Assembly (NCBI GenBank): GCA_910587305.1
Contig: CAJUKV010000075.1
Span: 1-11,310 of the forward strand
Source of the DNA: an uncultured Lachnospiraceae bacterium
Lineage (GTDB): Bacteria > Bacillota > Clostridia > Lachnospirales > Lachnospiraceae
Direction of reading: 5' to 3'
DNA length: 11,310 nt
Positions 6,636 to 11,310 of this stretch are shown piece after piece. Numbering within the stretch: position 1 is the stretch's first letter; each line of letters starts with the position of its first letter. Both the position numbers and the translations under genes were made by a program. Below the pieces are notes generated by a model. The model searched no databases. It saw only the letters and a program-made list of their open reading frames with translations, and was not told the DNA's origin.

Positions 6636-7364
6636 TTATTTGATATATAAAATATTGCCTAATATGAACCCCAAAAAATGTGTGCGGATCAGCCGCTCAT
6701 ATTCCTGCCAGTCCACATAATATTTTCTTCCCCAGGAGGAAATCCCCAAATAAGTCCTGCCTTCCTCCTGCACCAGTTCCGTAATCACCACATAGTGGGC
6801 CGACACGGTACATGCCTGGCGGTACACGCCTTTTTCCTTTTGATAAAAAGCAATCCCTCGCCCTTTGTTTTTCTTCCCAAATAAAACCGGGATGCACAGG
6901 ATAACCGGGATATCTTTGTCAAGCATTTCCCCAATCCGCCCGTAAAGCTTTCCGCAGCTTAACCCCCACCTGGCCCGAAGTCTCCACCTTTCCCTTCGGG
7001 AAAGACGGTTAAACCTGCCCCAAAGCCGCAAGCAGCTCAGTCCCACATTGGTTCCGGCGGATATCCGCCCCAAAAAGTCGTAAATGAGATTATAATAAAT
7101 CTTATATTCATCCTCGGAAAGAATCCGGTTAATATAATTTTCACTTTCTCCGGTGCGATACCCCTGAAAGCCGCTTCCCAGATAAAGAAGCAAATCTCCA
7201 AAAGCGGTTACGCCGCATCCCATCCGCTGTTTCCTGGCATCCGCCGAATCCGCGGGCGCGCCTGCAAAAAAATTCTGGTCTCCCCCATAGGTAATCTCAC
7301 CGTTTTTGTTCCGCCTTACCTGTATGTACTGCCTGCTTAGACCTTTCTTTTGGGACATATCCAT
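6636..7364 (-). CDS. Uncharacterised protein with papain/C39-like Cys-His pattern
   Basis: This 242-residue protein has no signal peptide and no convincing membrane helix. I do not recognise a named family. MGCGVTAFGDLL at 48-59 puts Cys50 at the start of a hydrophobic helix. SAHYVVIT at 188-195 has His190 at the start of a strand, followed by YLGISSWGRKYYVDW at 205-219. This order (Cys on a helix, His on a strand, then xSWG) is that of papain-like and C39-like cysteine peptidases. In papain the third position is Asn of NSWG; here it is Ser, so activity is uncertain. The region 105-140 is rich in Arg and Trp. ATG 7364 follows AGGAG at 8-9 nt spacing. It has its own extended -10 promoter. Partial read-through into the MATE gene 109 bp downstream is possible. 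Confidence 0.75.
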   Translation of the reverse strand: MDMSQKKGLSRQYIQVRRNKNGEITYGGDQNFFAGAPADSADARKQRMGCGVTAFGDLLLYLGSGFQGYRTGESENYINRILSEDEYKIYYNLIYDFLGRISAGTNVGLSCLRLWGRFNRLSRRERWRLRARWGLSCGKLYGRIGEMLDKDIPVILCIPVLFGKKNKGRGIAFYQKEKGVYRQACTVSAHYVVITELVQEEGRTYLGISSWGRKYYVDWQEYERLIRTHFLGFILGNILYIK

Positions 7365-7406
7365 CTTAAAATCTCCTGCCTGCTTTATTTTGCACCCTAC
7401 ATAATT

Positions 7407-7442
7407 GGGCGGCCTTAGAATCCGCCGCCCTTGTTTTCTTTT
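7407..7442 (+). terminator. GC-rich hairpin with T-rich tail on the plus strand
   Basis: GGGCGGC (7407-7413) and GCCGCCC (7424-7430) form a perfect 7-bp stem over a 10-nt loop, followed on the plus strand by TTGTTTTCTTTT. As a terminator it would work on the plus strand, where no gene lies upstream, and would block antisense transcription. On the minus strand it sits in the leader of the 6636-7364 gene. Confidence 0.45.
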
Positions 7443-7451
7443 GATACCTAT

Positions 7452-7460
7452 ATCATAGCA
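7452..7460 (-). promoter_or_regulatory. Extended -10 promoter of the C39-like gene
   Basis: On the minus strand TGCTATGAT gives a TATGAT -10 with an extended TG. No good -35 is visible. The start would be near 7445, 81 nt before the ATG. Confidence 0.45.
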
Positions 7461-7534
7461 TATTTCGTTTCCATTGCCACCACTAATTTTAACGGGAGAG
7501 TTCCTGTTTGATAGTAGGAAACTTTAAAATCGGA

Positions 7535-7596
7535 GGATGATCGCTCTTTTCTATGCGGAAAACACTAAATCCGCGGGAAAATTATTCTCATCATCC
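7535..7596. other. Nested inverted repeats downstream of the CocE-like gene
   Basis: GGATGAT (7535-7541) pairs with ATCATCC (7590-7596), and inside it GCGGA (7555-7559) with TCCGC (7570-7574). A separate TTCCT/AGGAA hairpin is at 7501-7519. They lie 15 nt past the stop of the CocE-like gene and would form at its mRNA 3' end. No T-tract is present. The function is unknown, perhaps 3'-end protection. Confidence 0.35.
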
Positions 7597-7610
7597 GCAA
7601 TAAACCGGAT

Positions 7611-9638
7611 TCAATACATGATAACCTCCACGTAAGACTGATACTCTCCCTCCTGATGAATCGTGACAGTTGCTTTTTGCTTCTCCTTACTGTTAAAGCC
7701 GTCCTTCGTGTTGCTGTTGGGAAAGATGAAATTCTTCGCGCCGGATGTAACCGTAAATCGCATTCTGTGTCCCGGTAGGAACGTATTGGATATTTTGGTG
7801 GTTCTGATTGCTATCTCATACACTTTTCCGGGCTCCATGTACTGCGGCGACTCGAACCCGTTCCTGTATTTGGCGTCAAGCACTCCGTCGGCAAGTTTTA
7901 CAGATTTTCCTTTCTCGTCCACATCTGTCATACGGAATACAAAATCCGTATCCGGGCAGTCGCAGGATACGAATAAATGCGCCGTCATATCCCCCGTTAC
8001 CGTGACAGGTTTCGCAAAAGGCTCCGAAGTATACAGCAGAAAATCATCCCGTTTTTCTTCTTCCGTATAATCCTCCGGAACTTCTAACTCATTTTCAGAC
8101 ATATCCACAATATGTGTGGCCGGATTGTCCGGATCATAGATGTAGCTGTCTCTTTCGCCCTTCAGCTTAATATGTGTCACTTTTCCGTTTTCCGGCGGCC
8201 AAGAATCTGCGGTTTTCCATTTATTCTCGCCCAGCGTGTAATATTCCACTTTCGGCGTCCTCTCGATGCCGTTATCCACGCCCTTCAAAAAGTGGTCCAG
8301 CCACATCATACACTGCAAATCCACATCGTAGCGCAGAGCATCCTCCCCCATATAGATTCCGTGCAAATCATATTCCGTATTTCCGCCGTGCTTCCATGGG
8401 CCAAGGATTGCTTTCCAGGTTCCCTCCGGCCAGTCCTTTACCAGCTCAAGCGCTTCTGTAGTCCCCATTCCGTTATCGTCGAACCATCCCGACATAATCA
8501 GCGCCGGAACGGGGCCGCCTGCATAACGATCTTTCCAGCTCGTGCGCTTCCACATTTCGTCCATATCCTCATGCTTAAGCCATTTTGTCAGGAATGGAAT
8601 CTCCTTTCCCAGAGCTTTTTTCGGAATTTCCTCTAAAGGGCGTATATCCAACACCGCATCCCAATCGTCTCTTATCATCTTGTCCGGCTCAAACTTTTGC
8701 TCGGACATGGCAAAAGCCCAGGCAAGCATTCCCGAGGTCAGACATCCCCCTCTTCTTGGCAGATCCGTAAAGGCGCTTCCCGCACACACATTACTCAGCA
8801 TCGCCTTTAAATGCGGATTTCCGCTGGCCGCTGCCGCCCACTGCACATAGCCAAGGTAAGAGCCTCCCGTCATAGACACCTGTCCGTCGCTCCACTCCTG
8901 TCCTGCAATCCAGTTTAGCGTATCGTCCCCGTCCTCCACTTCATAGTAATTGGGCTCCCATTTTCCGGTGCTCTCTTCCCGCCCTCTCGTATCCTGCATA
9001 ACAAGGGCATAGCCCCTCTGCGCAAAACGATAATAGATTTCCACGCCTTTTTTCTTTCCGTAAGGCGTTCTCACCAGCACGGCAGGAATCCTTTTTCCTG
9101 CCTTTTCGCCTTCCTTTTCCGGCAGATATACGTCCGTAGCCAGCTTTTCTCCATCCCTCGTATCCACAAAAAATGTCCCGAGAAACCTTACATTTGCCGG
9201 TTCCTGCGGATACATTTCTTTCCATTTGGAAAGCACGGTTTTGCCCTCACAACCATCCCGCGCAAGCACAGCCGTATAGTCTCTGGCGCTCATAAGCAGC
9301 GCGTAAATTTTACCATCCTCGTAGAATAAATCCTTGGCAGCTTTGCAGTTTCTCTGAATATAGGCTTCCATCCGGCGCTTCGTAAACTCCTCGCCCGAGG
9401 CGGTCACTCCATGCTCCGCCCCTTTTTCTATCATTTTTTCATATTCTATTTTGTTGCGAAAAAATTCCCACAGGCTTCTTTTACAAAGCTGCACAAAATA
9501 CTCGTCCGTTTCCTTGCTCATCGGCTCCTTTGGAAGCCAACTCCCCGACAGGACATCCCTTTTAGATACAAAAACTTCTTGTTCTTCTTCATAAAATCTT
9601 CCGTACAAAATGCCGGATATGTAAAAATTCCACTGCAT
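7611..9638 (-). CDS. CocE/NonD family (S15-like) alpha/beta hydrolase
   Basis: This 675-residue protein has no signal peptide and is probably cytosolic. The family comprises alpha/beta serine hydrolases (X-prolyl dipeptidyl-peptidase, cocaine esterase CocE, glutaryl-7-ACA acylase). The catalytic domain begins near residue 155 with FVDTRDGEKLATDVYLP. The nucleophile is Ser260 in GGSYLGY, the acid is probably Asp387 in SGWFDDN, and the base is His417 in LGPWKHGG. DTRGREES at 216-223 is also typical. Residues ~430-675 include the C-terminal jelly-roll domain of the family (LPGHRMRF near the end). About 150 helical, charged residues precede the catalytic domain, which CocE lacks. AAAGGAG 7 nt before ATG 9638 supports this start. 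The substrate, peptide or ester, cannot be told. It appears to be transcribed alone. Confidence 0.93.
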   Translation of the reverse strand: MQWNFYISGILYGRFYEEEQEVFVSKRDVLSGSWLPKEPMSKETDEYFVQLCKRSLWEFFRNKIEYEKMIEKGAEHGVTASGEEFTKRRMEAYIQRNCKAAKDLFYEDGKIYALLMSARDYTAVLARDGCEGKTVLSKWKEMYPQEPANVRFLGTFFVDTRDGEKLATDVYLPEKEGEKAGKRIPAVLVRTPYGKKKGVEIYYRFAQRGYALVMQDTRGREESTGKWEPNYYEVEDGDDTLNWIAGQEWSDGQVSMTGGSYLGYVQWAAAASGNPHLKAMLSNVCAGSAFTDLPRRGGCLTSGMLAWAFAMSEQKFEPDKMIRDDWDAVLDIRPLEEIPKKALGKEIPFLTKWLKHEDMDEMWKRTSWKDRYAGGPVPALIMSGWFDDNGMGTTEALELVKDWPEGTWKAILGPWKHGGNTEYDLHGIYMGEDALRYDVDLQCMMWLDHFLKGVDNGIERTPKVEYYTLGENKWKTADSWPPENGKVTHIKLKGERDSYIYDPDNPATHIVDMSENELEVPEDYTEEEKRDDFLLYTSEPFAKPVTVTGDMTAHLFVSCDCPDTDFVFRMTDVDEKGKSVKLADGVLDAKYRNGFESPQYMEPGKVYEIAIRTTKISNTFLPGHRMRFTVTSGAKNFIFPNSNTKDGFNSKEKQKATVTIHQEGEYQSYVEVIMY

Positions 9639-9679
9639 ACTCTCTCTCCTTTCTCTGTACCGATAATCACATGAATGAT

Positions 9680-9706
9680 ACAGGCCGCTCCGAATTGTTC
9701 GCCTGT
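9680..9706 (-). promoter_or_regulatory. Hairpin upstream of the CocE-like gene
   Basis: ACAGGC (9680-9685) and GCCTGT (9701-9706) form a 6-bp stem 42 nt before the start codon. No confident -10/-35 pair was found between here and the start, so the promoter of this gene is unresolved. Confidence 0.3.
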
Positions 9707-9718
9707 TAACAGAAAGAA

Positions 9719-9760
9719 AGAGAAGCAGGCTTACCCCGCCAGGTAAACTTTTGCTTCTCT
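9719..9760 (-). terminator. Intrinsic terminator after the antitoxin-like frame (or leader attenuator of the CocE-like gene)
   Basis: On the minus strand AGAGAAGCA (9752-9760) pairs perfectly with TGCTTCTCT (9719-9727). Inside, TTTACC pairs with GGGTAA, and a TTCTTTCTGTT tail follows. It sits 36 nt after the stop of the DUF2281-like frame, as a terminator would. It is also 81 nt upstream of the CocE-like start and is preceded by a small AATCT/AGATT hairpin (9761-9778), so a conditional leader terminator is an alternative. Confidence 0.6.
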
Positions 9761-9795
9761 AATCTCCTCGTTCAGATTACCACAAAACCTTAACA

Positions 9796-10101
9796 TTATA
9801 CATACTCCTTAAAACATTCCGGTGTTTCATCAAAATCACCTGTCATAAAAATAAATTCATTTGCTAATGGACTTACCGACTTATGAAATGTAGTGCCGCT
9901 GCTTATAGTATGTTTTGTCTGTTCTTTTTTCGATACATATTTCAAAAATCTCATAAATTCAATTACTTGCTCTATCATATCTTCGGGAAGGTCTTTCGCT
10001 TCTTTGGCTAGTACAGCATTGCTTAAATAACGGTGAATACAGTGCTTGATATTTATGTCAATATTTGTTATGGACTTTGGTGGAATAAAAATAAAGGCAT
10101 T
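9796..10101 (-). pseudogene. DUF2281/VapB-like antitoxin frame, probably broken at its 5' end
   Basis: The frame is open for 101 codons from 10101 but contains no ATG, GTG or TTG until ATG 9978, which leaves 60 residues. The part upstream of that ATG looks coding: it gives IPPKSI near the start, then AKDLPEDMIEQVIEFMRFLK spanning the ATG. This matches the LPEE..EVLDFI.FLK helix of DUF2281-type antitoxins. The end, GDFDETPECFKEYV, resembles their toxin-binding tail. An ATG at 10098-10100 lies in the +1 frame, just before a T-rich run, so a one-base indel may have broken the gene. It lies 65 bp after yoeB, as an orphan without a PIN toxin. The family call is from pattern memory and moderate. 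Confidence 0.5.
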
Positions 10102-10166
10102 TCACTAACAAGATTCTAACAAAAAGCCAACAACAAGTTAGTTTGATATTTTAGAAATATGCCGCT

Positions 10167-10430
10167 TTAATCATCGTAATGTCCTGTGCATGATATGATT
10201 TTAATATTCTGCAATTCATCAATATCGTATACTAAACGATTTTTTTCATCAATTCGTCTGGAATATCCTGGACGATGTTTCAGCGGCTCCGGCTTTCCAA
10301 TGCCTTGTATTGCCCCATTTCTTCGTATATCTTCAATCAATGAGTAAATTTTATTTGCCGTTTTTTTATCTTTTTTAATCCAATCCATGAATTCGGCCAT
10401 CGCATCTGGGGAAAAGGTGAAATCATTCAT
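10167..10430 (-). CDS. yoeB: YoeB/Txe family type II toxin (ribosome-dependent mRNA endonuclease)
   Basis: This 87-residue protein, near the usual 84, has the RelE-like fold. YoeB binds the ribosomal A site and cleaves mRNA after translation starts, and is neutralised by YefM. The conserved residues are present: E48 in GKPEPLKH, R65 in KNRLVYDI, and H84-Y85 in the C-terminal GHYDD. The toxin therefore looks intact. The start is ATG 10430, which overlaps the yefM stop as ATGAATGA (8 nt shared). A TTG three bases upstream is an unlikely alternative. The overlap implies translational coupling, so antitoxin is made first. Repression of the pair by a YefM-YoeB complex is expected from the family. 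Confidence 0.95.
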   Translation of the reverse strand: MNDFTFSPDAMAEFMDWIKKDKKTANKIYSLIEDIRRNGAIQGIGKPEPLKHRPGYSRRIDEKNRLVYDIDELQNIKIISCTGHYDD

Positions 10431-10683
10431 CAAGCATAGCCCTCAATTCATCGAGTGATTTATGGATTGCTTCACCTTGTTCGAGCTGGGCAAAGCTGTG
10501 GTCTAATTTTTTTAGATATTCCGCATTCCTTTTTGCTTTTACCATTTCGTTATATTCTTTTTCAGATACGATTACTACATTTTCATTTTTAGGTCGTGAC
10601 ACAACCAGCGTTTCACCGCCTATTACTTTGTTGCACCATTCTTTAAAATTTTCACGCACATCCATACTCTTTACTGCTAACAT
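10423..10683 (-). CDS. yefM: YefM/Phd family antitoxin
   Basis: This 86-residue protein has the family's usual length. Residues ~1-50 form the Phd/YefM DNA-binding fold, with ENFKEWCNKVIGGETLVVSR at 11-30 and ENVVIVSEKEYNEM at 34-47. The charged C-terminal half (EYLKKLDHSFAQLEQGEAI, 55-73) is the segment that wraps the toxin. It should bind its own promoter as autorepressor, with YoeB as co-repressor. A GAGGTG lies 5 nt before ATG 10683. It is the first gene of a two-gene operon with yoeB. Confidence 0.95.
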   Translation of the reverse strand: MLAVKSMDVRENFKEWCNKVIGGETLVVSRPKNENVVIVSEKEYNEMVKAKRNAEYLKKLDHSFAQLEQGEAIHKSLDELRAMLDE

Positions 10684-10701
10684 AGTATCACCTCATAATT
10701 C

Positions 10702-10718
10702 CGTACGGTTTTTCGTAC
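10702..10718 (-). promoter_or_regulatory. Candidate YefM operator
   Basis: CGTAC occurs twice (10702-10706 and 10714-10718), 12 bp apart. The first lies within the palindrome CCGTACGG, so GTACG-6-CGTAC forms an inverted repeat. It lies directly downstream of the -10, at the predicted transcription start, where a repressor would block RNA polymerase. The E. coli YefM operator is built on a related TGTACA core; the match here is partial, so this is inference. Confidence 0.5.
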
Positions 10719-10722
10719 TTTT

Positions 10723-10751
10723 ATTATATATAGTTATTATGTGTCTGTCAA
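10723..10751 (-). promoter_or_regulatory. Consensus sigma-A promoter of yefM-yoeB
   Basis: On the minus strand a perfect TTGACA (10746-10751), a 17-nt spacer and a perfect TATAAT (10723-10728). The promoter should be very strong when not repressed, as expected for an autoregulated toxin-antitoxin operon. Confidence 0.9.
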
Positions 10752-10781
10752 ATTATTTTATGTTGGAAATGCAAAGAAATT

Positions 10782-10806
10782 AAAAACAGCCCCAACCGCA
10801 AGGGGC
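10782..10806 (-). terminator. Intrinsic terminator upstream of the toxin-antitoxin operon
   Basis: On the minus strand GCCCC-TTGCGGTT-GGGGC is followed by TGTTTTT. It would shield the yefM promoter from transcription entering from the right. No gene on this strand ends just upstream, so its original partner may be lost. Confidence 0.55.
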
Positions 10807-10823
10807 AGGGTCGATTCTTTTTT

Positions 10824-11051
10824 AGCTATCTAATTCCTTTAATCGTAATAACCGTCCGACTGCTAAGTCACGAACTGGAGGAATTAGATTACACTTTGTT
10901 GTATCAGGCTCACTCTGCCAAAGACAGAAATCCAGCAGTGGTCCCAAAGACCATGTTCAAAATTCTGACCTATGTGTACTCCCAAAACATCTATTCTTCG
11001 AGAAAGAGAGAGACCGCCTGCAGACGTGACATCAACTTTATGTGGCTGTTG
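10824..11051 (+). pseudogene. IS1182-type transposase, N-terminal fragment
   Basis: The plus-strand frame reads IP then VRLLSHELEELDYTLLY from about 10833, followed by RNPAVVPKTMFKILTYVYSQ, NIYSSRKRETACRRDINFMW and LL. This is the N-terminal (DUF772/InsH-like) region of IS1182-family transposases, where similar strings (IYSSR, ACRRDINFMWLL) are typical. The similarity ends at about 11051, before the catalytic DDE core. No start codon with a ribosome binding site precedes it. The frame continues with unrelated residues to a stop at 11105. It is therefore an inactive remnant of an element normally about 1.5-2 kb. Confidence 0.8.
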
Positions 11052-11225
11052 TTACCTTACCGGAATAATTGTCAAAAAGTCATTTTGAGACAAGATTACA
11101 TGTGATGAGGTGGGAAGTGACGAGAACCCCCTTGAAATCAATATTAAGTAACCCCTTTTACATGGTGCTGACAAAACTCTAACAAATGCCATATTACAGA
11201 CCGCGATGGACTACCATACAGAAAT
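11052..11225. other. Non-coding stretch between the transposase remnant and the tRNA
   Basis: I see no credible gene here. TTGTC (11069-11073) and GACAA (11089-11093), with AAAA/TTTT inside, form an inverted repeat just after the transposase similarity stops. It might be the surviving right end of the insertion sequence, but no matching left end was found. The rest shows no recognisable feature. Confidence 0.4.
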
Positions 11226-11250
11226 AGAAAAGCCCTGAATATTCAGGACT
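11226..11250 (-). terminator. Intrinsic terminator of the tRNA-Thr transcript
   Basis: On the minus strand AGTCCTGA-ATAT-TCAGGGCT (one G-U pair) is followed by TTTCTATTTC. It begins 8 nt after the tRNA 3' end. The near-palindrome could also work on the plus strand, where ACTTTTCC follows. Confidence 0.8.
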
Positions 11251-11258
11251 TTTCCTAA

Positions 11259-11310
11259 AGCTGCTGACGGGAATCGGACCCGTGACCTCCGCACTACCAA
11301 TGCGACGCTC
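11259..11310 (-). tRNA. tRNA-Thr, anticodon GGT, 3' portion (cut by window edge)
   Basis: Minus-strand bases fold as the anticodon arm, TCGCA-TTGGTAG-TGCGG, with anticodon GGT at 11296-11298 reading ACC. The variable loop and the T arm ACGGG-TCCGATT-CCCGT follow, then the acceptor 3' strand CAGCAGC and discriminator T at 11259. CCA is not encoded. The D arm and 5' acceptor strand lie outside the window. The T loop begins TCCGATT rather than the usual TTCGA, a minor oddity. Confidence 0.93.

Noticed and set aside
7663..8850. Several plus-strand ORFs opposite the CocE-like hydrolase
   Set aside because: They are antisense shadows of a gene with an intact catalytic triad. No start signals or family motifs were seen.
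10428..10433. yoeB starting at TTG 10433
   Set aside because: ATG 10430 directly overlaps the yefM stop in the usual coupled ATGAATGA arrangement. A TTG three bases upstream is less likely.
10828..10889. 11-bp inverted repeat ATCTAATTCCT/AGGAATTAGAT as an IS terminal repeat
   Set aside because: Both arms lie inside the transposase-like coding similarity, so they are more likely a chance result of the coding sequence.
1..11310. CRISPR array
   Set aside because: No regularly spaced direct repeats were found. The repeats present are inverted or far apart.
11259..11310. Duplicated tRNA 3' end (att site) elsewhere in the window
   Set aside because: I looked for the T-arm/acceptor sequence of the tRNA in the 9790-11250 region and found no second copy, so no att pair can be claimed.

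Overview
The window looks like a chromosomal segment of a low-to-mid G+C Firmicute, most likely a clostridial Lachnospiraceae-type bacterium. I infer this from the protein families, strong AGGAGG-type ribosome binding sites, TTGACA/TATAAT promoters and a class A penicillin-binding protein with a Cys-rich tail. No rRNA or species marker is present, so the assignment is an inference.

Layout. 1-538 (minus) is the 5' end of mgtE, a Mg2+ channel, cut by the window edge. Its own sigma-A promoter drives a structured ~160-nt leader that carries a possible 34-codon upstream ORF. 824-1474 (minus) is a YigZ/IMPACT-family protein with its own promoter. The 543-bp gap 1475-2017 separates it from the divergent PBP gene. 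It holds an 82-nt near-perfect palindrome, an extended -10 promoter and a 68-bp two-hairpin repeat. 2018-4744 (plus) is a class A (PBP1A-type) bifunctional peptidoglycan synthase. The gap 4745-5092 holds a strong hairpin, a 113-bp snap-back element with A- and T-tracts at its ends, and most of a second copy of the two-hairpin repeat in inverted orientation. 5093-6526 (minus) is a MATE efflux transporter whose last codons lie inside that second copy. 6636-7364 (minus) is an uncharacterised protein with a papain/C39-like Cys-His pattern. 7611-9638 (minus) is a CocE/NonD (S15-like) alpha/beta hydrolase with an unusual ~150-residue N-terminal extension.

From about 9790 rightward the DNA looks more AT-rich and accessory. 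It holds a DUF2281-like antitoxin reading frame without a usable start, a complete yefM-yoeB type II toxin-antitoxin operon with a consensus promoter and candidate operator, an IS1182-type transposase fragment, and then the 3' portion of a tRNA-Thr (anticodon GGT) with its intrinsic terminator at the right edge. This is the look of an eroded island next to a tRNA gene.

The housekeeping genes do not form one pathway. They are mostly separately transcribed units of cell-envelope and transport physiology, and the toxin-antitoxin pair is a self-contained module. I see no large undescribed multi-gene system. The most interesting signals are small: the two-hairpin repeat whose two copies differ in stems only by G-C to G-U changes, the long palindromes, the mgtE leader with its overlapping upstream ORF, the N-terminal extension of the CocE-like hydrolase, and the papain-like orphan protein.
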